From assembly GCF_004331645.1 (NCBI RefSeq), contig NZ_SJSK01000002.1, forward strand, positions 62,001-126,000: a DNA stretch of 64,000 bases. The letters are read 5' to 3'. Below, piece after piece: positions 32,263 to 39,792 of this stretch. The first letter of the stretch is position 1. Every line of letters begins with the position of its first letter. The notes below the pieces were generated by a model. The model had not been told where the DNA came from. It worked only from the letters and a program-made list of their open reading frames with translations, and made no database searches. This stretch comes from Pedobacter frigiditerrae (GTDB lineage Bacteria > Bacteroidota > Bacteroidia > Sphingobacteriales > Sphingobacteriaceae). Both the position numbers and the translations under genes were made by a program.

Positions 32263-34185
32263 TTACTTATCAAGCACGAGCTTTCTCCAACCAGATTTAC
32301 CCACACCTTTTAAATCTTTTTTACGTTCTTCCATTACCTTTTTAATTTTAGAGGCATAGGTCCAACAGGTGCTTTGTCTAATGCCTAATTTTTCTGACAA
32401 TTTATGAGAAGAAATTGCGCCTTTATGGTTATACATTAAATAAACAAGGTAAAAGGCTTTGTTAATTGGTATTCTATTATTCTCAAAAATAGTTTGATGT
32501 AAAACAGATTCCTCATAGGCGCACTTTGTACATCTTCTGTTAAATGGAACTTTACCATTACAATAAGTTGTATTAGCGCATTTAATGCATGCATAACCAT
32601 TTTCCCATTTCAATTCGGCCAAAAACTTATAACAGGTATCTCTATCGGGATATTTTAAACTAAACTCATCAAAATCCAGCTCTGTTGCATTAACACGGGC
32701 ATCGGTTACTTTTTCTATATTGGTTTTAAGCGTAATGTTGTCTTTTTCTAGTAGGATGTTCATTCTAGAAATTTCCTCAGCCTGTTGCTCTAACAATGCA
32801 TTAATAGACAACAATTCTTCATTTTGATCTTCAATAGTGATATTTTTCTGTTGTAGCTCTTTAGATTTTTGTTGTACCTCTTTGGTACGTTCTGCTACCT
32901 TAATCTCTAATTCTTTATTTATGCTATCCTTAAGGTCTGCATTAACCTGCATTTGTTTAATGATCTGTTTACGGGCATTTTCTTTTTTCCGTTTCAAAAT
33001 CCTTACCTGATCGCCTATGGCAAAAGATAAAAATACCATCTCCAGTAAAAAGCCAAAACTTAAACTATAATAACCAACTACATTGCCAATAAATAGTCTA
33101 GACCAACCAAGTATGTGTACAATTTTTATGATAAAGCCCATAAACAGGAAAAAATAACCCAACACAAAGAATCGTGCAGGCCCGTACTGTTTTTTCCACC
33201 AGATGTAAATACCCGTAAAGAAACATAACGACAGAGGTATTGCCTCTAGGAATTTGTACTTAAACAGATCATTATCATAAAATAAGCATACCAAAAAGAA
33301 CAAGAAACGAACACCTAATAACACGTTAATGACCTTGTTAATTGTAGGCGCCTTTATCTTAACGTGTAATAACTCTTTGGTAAAAATAAGGCCGAATGTG
33401 CTTAAAAAGAACAAGGAAACTCCATAAGCATACTCATTCCAAACAGGGTGATTAGGCCATAGGTATTGAAAAGCAATGCCATCGGTAGACATTTCATACA
33501 AACCAACACTCAGTATATATAAAATATAGAAAAAGTATTGTCGCCTTTTTACAGCTAGAAACATCAATAAATTATGGAAGCTGAAAATTACGATCATCCC
33601 GTAAAAAAAACCGAACATGATATACTCAGAAAGTGCATAGCCAATAAACCTCTCTATGGTTCTGTAAACAATAATTACGTTTACCTGGTCTTTAGATTTT
33701 ACCCTGAAATAATAGTAATACTCTCCTTTTTTAGTGGTATTAATAAGAAACTCGAAATTTTTATGATGGTAAGATCTTTCTGCAAAATTTAAATCGGCAC
33801 CTGCTACACTTTTTACATATTTCCTATTGGTATCAGGCAAGTACGATTCAATGTGATCGGTTATTTGATCAAAAAACTCAATTATTGCATTTTGCTTTAC
33901 ATCTTCCTTAAACCTAACCTTTATTCTATACCAGTATGCAGATGATCGGTTATAGTTTTTAGGGTAAAAATTTATGTTCTTAATAAATTTACTTTGGTAA
34001 GCAGCACTGCTTATGGTTGCTATGGTTAACTTGTTACTCGCATCTTCCAAACAAACAACCTCATCAGCCTTAAATATATATTCCTTTAATTTAGAATCTA
34101 CATTTACTGCTCTTTGTGCGTAAGACGAATTAAAACTTAAGGTAATGATTACAAAAGAAAAAACTGATGTGAGTTTTTTGAGCAT
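32263..34185 (-). CDS. 7TMR-DISM membrane receptor fused to IS1595-type transposase zinc-ribbon/HTH domain
   Basis: A 640-residue protein with five parts. There is a signal peptide (1-23, SYAQ), an extracellular 7TMR-DISMED2-like sandwich (about 28-170), and seven transmembrane segments (about 185-392). A long coiled coil (about 395-500, KEVQQKSKELQQKNITIEDQNEELL) follows. The C-terminal domain (about 503-625) is not a kinase or cyclase. It reads FDEFSLKYPDRDTCYKFLAELKWENGYACIKC, with Cys533/Cys536 and Cys552/Cys555 as a zinc ribbon, then NNRIPINKAFYLVYLMYNHKGAISSHKLSEKLGIRQSTCWTYASKIKKVM. That order matches the N-terminal zinc-ribbon/HTH of IS1595-family transposases, without the DDE catalytic domain. 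It may be a membrane-tethered DNA-binding regulator. Confidence 0.85.
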   Translation of the reverse strand: MLKKLTSVFSFVIITLSFNSSYAQRAVNVDSKLKEYIFKADEVVCLEDASNKLTIATISSAAYQSKFIKNINFYPKNYNRSSAYWYRIKVRFKEDVKQNAIIEFFDQITDHIESYLPDTNRKYVKSVAGADLNFAERSYHHKNFEFLINTTKKGEYYYYFRVKSKDQVNVIIVYRTIERFIGYALSEYIMFGFFYGMIVIFSFHNLLMFLAVKRRQYFFYILYILSVGLYEMSTDGIAFQYLWPNHPVWNEYAYGVSLFFLSTFGLIFTKELLHVKIKAPTINKVINVLLGVRFLFFLVCLFYDNDLFKYKFLEAIPLSLCFFTGIYIWWKKQYGPARFFVLGYFFLFMGFIIKIVHILGWSRLFIGNVVGYYSLSFGFLLEMVFLSFAIGDQVRILKRKKENARKQIIKQMQVNADLKDSINKELEIKVAERTKEVQQKSKELQQKNITIEDQNEELLSINALLEQQAEEISRMNILLEKDNITLKTNIEKVTDARVNATELDFDEFSLKYPDRDTCYKFLAELKWENGYACIKCANTTYCNGKVPFNRRCTKCAYEESVLHQTIFENNRIPINKAFYLVYLMYNHKGAISSHKLSEKLGIRQSTCWTYASKIKKVMEERKKDLKGVGKSGWRKLVLDK

Positions 34186-34347
34186 AATTTAACTAAATTG
34201 AAAAATTATTTTTAGGATATCACAATTCTTATCATATTGCAGTACCCTAAGATTTGGCTAGCTTAATATATTTGATGCTTTAAATATATTAACATTTAAT
34301 TAATAATTAATGTCATAATCAGTATAAGCTCATTCCAAATTGTTATA

Positions 34348-35511
34348 ATGAAAAAAATAATCCTTTGCTATTTAATCGTTTGCACCAGTTATCAAGCAAT
34401 ATTAGCCAAATCTTATAAAGTAAATTCTGAAAAGGAATTTAAAACTGTTATTCCACAGTTATTAGCTGGTGATGAGGTGATCATCGCCAATGGCAATTAC
34501 AACAATTGGGCAATAGAAATAGCTAGTAAGGGTACAAAAGCGAAAACAATTTTAGTGAGGGCACAAGAAAGTGGCAAGGTTGTTTTTTCTGGTGATATGG
34601 ATCAAATCTTATTTAAGCTGACTGGCGATTATATCATTTTAAGTGGAATAACTTTTAAACACTGTATCCTGTTAAAAAATGGGGGTTTGATAGAGCTCAA
34701 AGGTTCGCAAAGTTGCCAAATTACCAATTGCCAGTTTTTAGAAAATACGGTTAAGACACAGTTTACGCCCTTAGTAATAGTTTCTGGAAGTGGAGCTAAC
34801 AATAAAATTGACAAGTGCACCTTTACTGCCAATGTAGATAACCAGGATTTACAAGTTAAAATAACTAAAGAAACTTGCCCACAAAACACCTTAATTGAGC
34901 AGAACATTTTTACCAATAAACAAAAGGTAAGTTGGAAAAATGGCAATGGAGGCGAGTGTGTTCAAATTGGTCAAGACCCTGTTTTGTTAGGTTTACAAGC
35001 AGCAAAATCTATTGTTAGGGATAATAGATTTATTAATTGTAATGGCGAAAGTGAAGTAATTAGCAACAAAAGTAGTGGCAATAGCTACTTGAAAAATTAT
35101 TTCGAGAATAATGATGGAGAATTGGTGATGAGAGGCGGTCACGACTGTATTATTGACGGCAACATATTTAATGGTGGTACTGGAGGAATTCGTGTAAACG
35201 GTACGGGACATACCATTACAAACAATAAAATAAGTAACATTAAAACTGCCATCAGATTAATGTACGGAATGGCAAAAGGAAAGCAAGAAATAGGTTTTTA
35301 TATTGCCGCAAGTAATTGCATCATCAACAATAATCAAATATCAAATGCCACAACAGGAATACTGGTTGGTGATAGTAAAGATGCAGATTGGAAGGGAAAA
35401 TTTGATACCATAAGATATCCATCACCTGTTATACAAAGTATTGCCCCTTTTGATAATAAAATATCGGGCAATACTTTTTCAGATACAAAGACAGAACAGG
35501 TAAATCAATAA
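34348..35511 (+). CDS. PL6 family polysaccharide lyase (alginate lyase / chondroitinase B type)
   Basis: A 387-residue exported protein (signal peptide to about residue 20, ILAKSY) built as a right-handed parallel beta-helix. PL6 features are the early GDEVIIANGNYNNW, repeated coil motifs (ITNCQFLENT, IDKCTFTAN, IVRDNRFINCNGESEVISNKSSGN, GELVMRGGHDCIIDGNIF, IRVNGTGHTITNN) and the presumed catalytic Lys241 and Arg262. Glu residues of the calcium site (ESE near 234-236) are present. It should cleave uronate-containing polysaccharides by beta-elimination; alginate or dermatan/chondroitin cannot be told apart. It lacks the second domain of two-domain PL6 enzymes. It stands alone. Confidence 0.88.
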   Translation: MKKIILCYLIVCTSYQAILAKSYKVNSEKEFKTVIPQLLAGDEVIIANGNYNNWAIEIASKGTKAKTILVRAQESGKVVFSGDMDQILFKLTGDYIILSGITFKHCILLKNGGLIELKGSQSCQITNCQFLENTVKTQFTPLVIVSGSGANNKIDKCTFTANVDNQDLQVKITKETCPQNTLIEQNIFTNKQKVSWKNGNGGECVQIGQDPVLLGLQAAKSIVRDNRFINCNGESEVISNKSSGNSYLKNYFENNDGELVMRGGHDCIIDGNIFNGGTGGIRVNGTGHTITNNKISNIKTAIRLMYGMAKGKQEIGFYIAASNCIINNNQISNATTGILVGDSKDADWKGKFDTIRYPSPVIQSIAPFDNKISGNTFSDTKTEQVNQ

Positions 35512-35518
35512 TTAATTG

Positions 35519-35977
35519 TTAATTAAAGTGATATAAGAACATTACATCGCCAGTATAAGCAGGTTTAGGTTGGTCTTTAATAATTAATGTTGCCTGAATA
35601 ATTACCTTGGTAATGCCTCTTAAATTAGTTATAGATTGAAGTTTTGCCTTTAATTGAACTTCGCTATTTACAACAACGGCTTGGCCAAACTTAAAGCTCT
35701 CTATGCCGTAGTTAATCTCCATTTTAATATTGCGAATATCTGCAATCTGTTTCCATAAATATGGGATTAAAGACAAGGTTAAATAACCGTGAGCAATAGT
35801 TGCTTTAAATGGGCCTTCATTTTTGGCTTTTTCTTCATCAGTATGTATCCATTGATGATCTAGGGTTGCATCTGCAAATTTATTGATCTGATCTTGATCA
35901 ATAGTATGCCATTGAGAAATACCAATTTCCTTACCTAGATGTGCTTCAAACTCTTCGTAACTATTTACTACTACCAT
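35519..35977 (-). CDS. MaoC family hot-dog fold dehydratase
   Basis: A 152-residue cytosolic protein. The motif QDQINKFADATLDHQWIHTDEEKAKNEGPFKATIAHGYLTLSLIPYL (about 27-73) holds the (R)-specific enoyl-CoA hydratase signature with the catalytic Asp and His (DATLDHQWIH). The family hydrates enoyl-CoA or acts in related acyl metabolism. NEGPFKATIAHGYLTLSL is typical of the MaoC-like nodN-type subgroup common in Bacteroidota. It is followed on the same strand by nothing of related function; the MazG-like gene upstream is 34 nt away, so the two could be co-transcribed. Confidence 0.88.
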   Translation of the reverse strand: MVVVNSYEEFEAHLGKEIGISQWHTIDQDQINKFADATLDHQWIHTDEEKAKNEGPFKATIAHGYLTLSLIPYLWKQIADIRNIKMEINYGIESFKFGQAVVVNSEVQLKAKLQSITNLRGITKVIIQATLIIKDQPKPAYTGDVMFLYHFN

Positions 35978-36011
35978 ATTTTTTTTTCTACTAATAATGC
36001 TAAAATTAACA

Positions 36012-36482
36012 TTATTGTTTTAACAATCCTTTTAAATCTGCCGGAGAATAATTAATAGACTTTAAAGTCTTATGATCCCCATCCCTGTAAACTAAAAACA
36101 AGCCATCAATTTCTTTATAGTGAGCATCGGTATTACTGTTATTTTTATAATGAGCAATGGTATCATTTGCCTCTTCTACAGTTTTACATGCTTTGCTCAT
36201 GTTAGACCTGTGCACTTCATCAAACAGTGTTTTAAAGTTGTTGGCTAAGCCGAATTCTAAAACTGCACCAGCTAAAACATATTGCAGATCGCATAATGCA
36301 TCAGCTATTTCTACCATGTTATTATCGTTAACCGCTTCCTGCAGTTCTTTCAATTCTTCGGCAATTAGATCAATTCTTAACTGGCTTCTTTCTCTTGTAG
36401 GAATAGTTGCGTTATCTAATATTGGGTGCTTAAAGGTTTTGTGAAATTCTGCTACTTGGCTTAAAGCTTTTAAATCTTCCAT
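36012..36482 (-). CDS. MazG/PRA-PH-like nucleoside triphosphate pyrophosphohydrolase
   Basis: A 156-residue all-helical protein. LRIDLIAEELKELQEAVNDNNMVEIADALCDLQYVLAGAVLEFGL (about 32-78) carries the EELxEL...D/E-xxDALCD metal-binding pattern of the all-alpha NTP pyrophosphatase superfamily. TIPTRERSQLR and the later VHRSNMSKACKTVEEANDTI fit the phage/plant-like HAM1-unrelated MazG subgroup. It probably hydrolyses a (modified) NTP to NMP and pyrophosphate. The exact substrate is unknown. Confidence 0.82.
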   Translation of the reverse strand: MEDLKALSQVAEFHKTFKHPILDNATIPTRERSQLRIDLIAEELKELQEAVNDNNMVEIADALCDLQYVLAGAVLEFGLANNFKTLFDEVHRSNMSKACKTVEEANDTIAHYKNNSNTDAHYKEIDGLFLVYRDGDHKTLKSINYSPADLKGLLKQ

Positions 36483-36582
36483 TTTATGTTTTTACTTATT
36501 TGCATGAAGGTTAGATTATTTATATTGAAGGGCAAATTTTCTTATCAACATCAACTTTTATTTCCACAAAAATGAGCTAAAT

Positions 36583-36590
36583 TAGCTTTG
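36583..36590 (+). promoter_or_regulatory. Bacteroidota -7 element (TAGCTTTG)
   Basis: Exact TAnnTTTG match 14 nt before the ATG of the TlpA-like gene at 36605; the -33 region is T-rich without a clear TTG. Confidence 0.5.
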
Positions 36591-36604
36591 ATTAAAACAT
36601 CTGT

Positions 36605-37633
36605 ATGAAAAAATTTCTTCTAGTTATTGCTCTATTTCTACCGCTGTTTAGCATCGGACAAGAAAAATATATAATTAATGGCAAAGTGGGCTATATCAAT
36701 GCGGGACAGGCTATTTTAACCTATAAAATTGATGGTCAATTAGTAACGGATACGATTAAAGTTACGAGTGGTTCTTTTACTTTTACAGGAACTGTTCCAA
36801 GAGTTGTAGGTGCTACAATAGAACTTCGATATTATGCTGCGCCAAATTTTAAAAACATTGCAGATAAGTTAAATTTTTATCTTGAAAACAAAAATATGAC
36901 TATTTCATCAAGAGGGTACTTGCAAGAAGGCAAGATTGGGGGTTCTCCATTGAATGATGAATTTCAAGCCCTAAATGACGAAATAAATAAATTAGGTAAT
37001 ATATCTTCAGTTGAAAAAGGAAAGGCTTATGAGAAATATGCCTTAACCCATATCAATACATTTATGGGATTGGTAGCTTTGTCTTATTCAATGATTAGAG
37101 ATGCCGACGAAGCCGTTACACAAAGTATTTTAGACAAATTCTCTCCAGAATTTAAAAAAATGGGCTTAGCAAAAGGTATTCAAACTACTATTGATGGGTT
37201 TAAAAATACGAGACCTGGTGCAACTGCGATGCCCTTTACCCAAAACAATGAAAAAGGCTTTCCTGTTAGTTTAGGAGATTTTAAAGGAAAGTACGTGCTT
37301 ATAGATTTTTGGGCGAGCTGGTGTATGCCTTGCAGAAAAGAAAATCCTAATCTTGTAAATACCTTTAATAAGTTTAAGAATAGGAACTTTACCATACTGG
37401 GCGTATCTCTTGATCATACCAAAGACAATTGGTTAAAGGCAATTAAGGACGATCGCTTAGATTGGGCACAAGTTTCAGATTTACAATATTGGGATAATGC
37501 AATAGCAAAGATGTATGCTGTTAAAGGAGTTCCAACAAATATTTTGGTAGACCCTAATGGAAAAATTGTAGGTAAAAATCTATTTGGTCCTTACTTGGTT
37601 CAACGTTTAAATGAATTAATTGCAACTAAATAA
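36605..37633 (+). CDS. TlpA-like thiol-disulfide oxidoreductase with DUF4369
   Basis: A 342-residue exported protein; the leader ends FSIGQ (about residue 19) and is a plain Sec signal rather than a lipobox. DUF4369 (about 20-115) is followed by a helical middle and a thioredoxin-like domain with active site WASWCMPC (Cys240, Cys243). It has a Met at the second variable position, whereas the paralogue at 10987-12093 has CGPC. It is a probable periplasmic thiol-disulfide reductase. The next gene, 30 nt downstream, encodes a small secreted protein and may be its substrate or partner. Confidence 0.9.
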   Translation: MKKFLLVIALFLPLFSIGQEKYIINGKVGYINAGQAILTYKIDGQLVTDTIKVTSGSFTFTGTVPRVVGATIELRYYAAPNFKNIADKLNFYLENKNMTISSRGYLQEGKIGGSPLNDEFQALNDEINKLGNISSVEKGKAYEKYALTHINTFMGLVALSYSMIRDADEAVTQSILDKFSPEFKKMGLAKGIQTTIDGFKNTRPGATAMPFTQNNEKGFPVSLGDFKGKYVLIDFWASWCMPCRKENPNLVNTFNKFKNRNFTILGVSLDHTKDNWLKAIKDDRLDWAQVSDLQYWDNAIAKMYAVKGVPTNILVDPNGKIVGKNLFGPYLVQRLNELIATK

Positions 37634-37663
37634 TTTCAGAAAAATCTTTCAATAAATCAATTT

Positions 37664-38296
37664 ATGAAAAAGTGCATCACATTTTTAGTTCTTTTAACTA
37701 GCATCTATTGTGTTAAAGGTCAAGAAAATAAAGTTTCGCAATATATTTTCCCAGATTTTGAAAGTGGCATAATTAAATTTAAAGTTGGAGCAGATTTAGA
37801 GGCAAAACTTAACTATAACACCTTGAGGGAAGAAATGCTCTTTATGAAAGATGACACTATACTTGTTATGGCAGAAGTAGAAAAAATAGATGCCATTTAC
37901 ATTAAAGGGTTAAAATTTATTCCCAATGGAAATATGTTTTATGAAGAAATTCCCTTCAAAAACAACTCGCTTTATGTCAGGCACACTGCAACATTAATAG
38001 CACAGGCAGTTGATACAGGCTTAGGAAAAACTGAAAACTCTGCGCAAACCAGTATTTCAACTGTAAAATGGCAATTTGGTGTATACAACTTCATACTGCC
38101 AGAATATAATATCAAAAGAAAAGATGAGTTCTATCTAAAGAAAAACGACAAGTATATTCATATTAAAGGCATTAATACACTTGCAGAATTTTTCCCTAAT
38201 CAGTTTAAGGAAGTGAAAGATTATATCAATTCCAACAATATTGATTTGAATAATAAAAAAGGTTTTGCTCAGGTTTTAGATAAATTTTCTAAATAA
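37664..38296 (+). CDS. Secreted protein of unknown function
   Basis: A 210-residue exported protein (signal peptide to about residue 19, VKGQ). The mature part begins SQYIFPDFESGIIKFKVGADLEAKLNYNTLREEMLFMKDDTILVMAEVEKIDAIYIKGLKFIPNG, a beta-rich pattern also seen in small Bacteroidota exported proteins next to redox genes. Its tail (DKYIHIKGINTLAEFFPNQFKEVKDYINSNNIDLNNKKGFAQVL) is helical. I do not know a named family. It follows the TlpA-like gene closely, suggesting co-expression. Confidence 0.7.
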   Translation: MKKCITFLVLLTSIYCVKGQENKVSQYIFPDFESGIIKFKVGADLEAKLNYNTLREEMLFMKDDTILVMAEVEKIDAIYIKGLKFIPNGNMFYEEIPFKNNSLYVRHTATLIAQAVDTGLGKTENSAQTSISTVKWQFGVYNFILPEYNIKRKDEFYLKKNDKYIHIKGINTLAEFFPNQFKEVKDYINSNNIDLNNKKGFAQVLDKFSK

Positions 38297-38297
38297 T

Positions 38298-39290
38298 TTA
38301 TCGGTTTAATATATTTTCAATTGCATTTAATTCTGCTTCACTAAAACTGATGTTTGCTAAACATTCAATGGCATCTGTTACCTGGGCAGGTTTACTTGCT
38401 CCAATTAATACAGAAGTAACTCTTTCGTCTTTTAACAACCAAGCAAGTGCCATGTGAACCAATTTCTGATTACGACTTTGAGCAATCTCATTTAGCCTTT
38501 TCACTTTTTCTATTTTCTCTGGGGTAATGCTGTTTTGATTAAGAAACACGCCACTTGTTGCTACTCTAGAATCAGCCGGAATACCATCTAAATACTTATC
38601 AGTTAATAAACCTTGTGCCAAAGGCGAAAAAGGAATACAGCCTACTCCTTTGTTGCCTAAAACATCCATTAAGCCATCTTCTACCCAACGCTCAAACATA
38701 GAATATTTAGGTTGATGTATTAAACATGGTGTACCTAGTTTTTGCAAAATATCAATAGCTCTTTCGGCTTCTGCTGCCTTATAATTAGAAATACCCACGT
38801 ATAGTGCCTTACCCTGACGAACAATTAAATCTAATGCCGCCATTGTTTCTTCTAATGGCGTATCCGGATCGGGTCTGTGGTGATAAAATATATCCACATA
38901 ATCTAACTGCATTCTTTTTAGACTTTGATCGAGACTTGAAACCAAATATTTCTTAGAGCCAAAATCGCCATAGGGGCCATCCCACATGGTATAACCAGCC
39001 TTGGTTGAAATAACCATTTCATCTCTGTAATTAGAAAAGTCTGATTTGAGTATTTTCCCAAAAACCTCTTCAGCAGAACCTGGAGGCGGACCGTAGTTAT
39101 TGGCTAAATCGAAATGTGTAATGCCATTATCAAATGCAGTATGGAGAATATTTCTACTATTTTCAATTTGATTAACAAAACCGAAATTATGCCATAAACC
39201 TAAAGAAAGGGCAGACAATTTTAAGCCACTATTACCGCAACGGCGATATTGCATAGCTTGATAACGATTTTTTTGAGGTTGATAAGACAT
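38298..39290 (-). CDS. Aldo/keto reductase, L-glyceraldehyde 3-phosphate reductase type
   Basis: A 330-residue NADPH-dependent oxidoreductase. The AKR tetrad is visible: Asp in HFDLANNYGPPPGSAEE, Tyr in the same motif, Lys in ISTKAGYTMW and His in IFYHHRPDPDTPLEETM. The NYGPPPGSAE loop and the WDGPYGDFGSKKYL stretch are typical of the YghZ/GPR subfamily, which reduces L-glyceraldehyde 3-phosphate and methylglyoxal. The C-terminal cofactor region reads SVLIGASKPAQVTDAIECL. It is a single gene, converging with the preceding plus-strand pair. Confidence 0.92.
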   Translation of the reverse strand: MSYQPQKNRYQAMQYRRCGNSGLKLSALSLGLWHNFGFVNQIENSRNILHTAFDNGITHFDLANNYGPPPGSAEEVFGKILKSDFSNYRDEMVISTKAGYTMWDGPYGDFGSKKYLVSSLDQSLKRMQLDYVDIFYHHRPDPDTPLEETMAALDLIVRQGKALYVGISNYKAAEAERAIDILQKLGTPCLIHQPKYSMFERWVEDGLMDVLGNKGVGCIPFSPLAQGLLTDKYLDGIPADSRVATSGVFLNQNSITPEKIEKVKRLNEIAQSRNQKLVHMALAWLLKDERVTSVLIGASKPAQVTDAIECLANISFSEAELNAIENILNR

Positions 39291-39792
39291 TTAATGTTTT
39301 TAGCTAGTTCCAAATAATCCCCAATAATAAAATATTAAATCTAAAAACACATTTTAAAATTTAGATTACCTTAAGATTTTACCTTTTTCGCAGATTGACG
39401 CTGATTTCTTCCGCAGAAAAAACGCTGACAAACTTCCTATTAAATATGAAGCCATTAGTCTGCGCCTTATCTGCGTTCCTTTAAATCTGCGGTTTTTCTG
39501 CGAAACACCTTTCGCTGATTGACGCTGACTCCCTCCACTGAAAAGCACTGACAAACTTGCTATTCAATATGAAGCCATTAGTCTGCGATTTTTTTGCTAA
39601 AAACCCTTAAATCACATGAAAACGTTTGCGTAAATAATTTGATATACAGTATAAAGAGAATATAGCCAAATATGCCATTTACAACATAATGAGTGGATAT
39701 TTTCTAATTACGCCTCTATTTATTTCAGCACAGTACAGGATGCATGAGCATAACTCTGCAAGTATCTTAGCATAAAACCAAATACATCAAGT
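39291..39792. repeat. Intergenic region with two diverged direct repeats and CGCAGATT-type repeats
   Basis: The segments near 39390-39464 and 39513-39586 are direct copies sharing GATTGACGCTGA, TGACAAACTT and TATGAAGCCATTAGTCTGCG. They contain CGCAGA/TCTGCG arms like the hairpins at 654 and 2807. The rest up to 39792 holds the promoter and operator-like motif of the GH2 gene. No gene is seen. Confidence 0.65.
39730..39770 (+). promoter_or_regulatory. Shared motif ACAGTACAGGATG and -7-like element ahead of the GH2 gene
   Basis: ACAGTACAGGATG at 39730-39742 recurs exactly at 52001-52013 and in diverged form near 59415-59429, 60185-60199 and 60511-60531. TATCTTAG at 39763-39770 is a -7-like element 22 nt before the ATG. 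Confidence 0.45.

Noticed and set aside
32503..32682. Intact IS1595 insertion sequence
   Set aside because: Only the zinc-ribbon/HTH part is present as a fused domain. There is no DDE domain, no terminal inverted repeats and no target duplication.
39366..39554. Minus-strand frame of 62 residues
   Set aside because: It is built entirely from the intergenic repeat copies near 39.4-39.6 kb.
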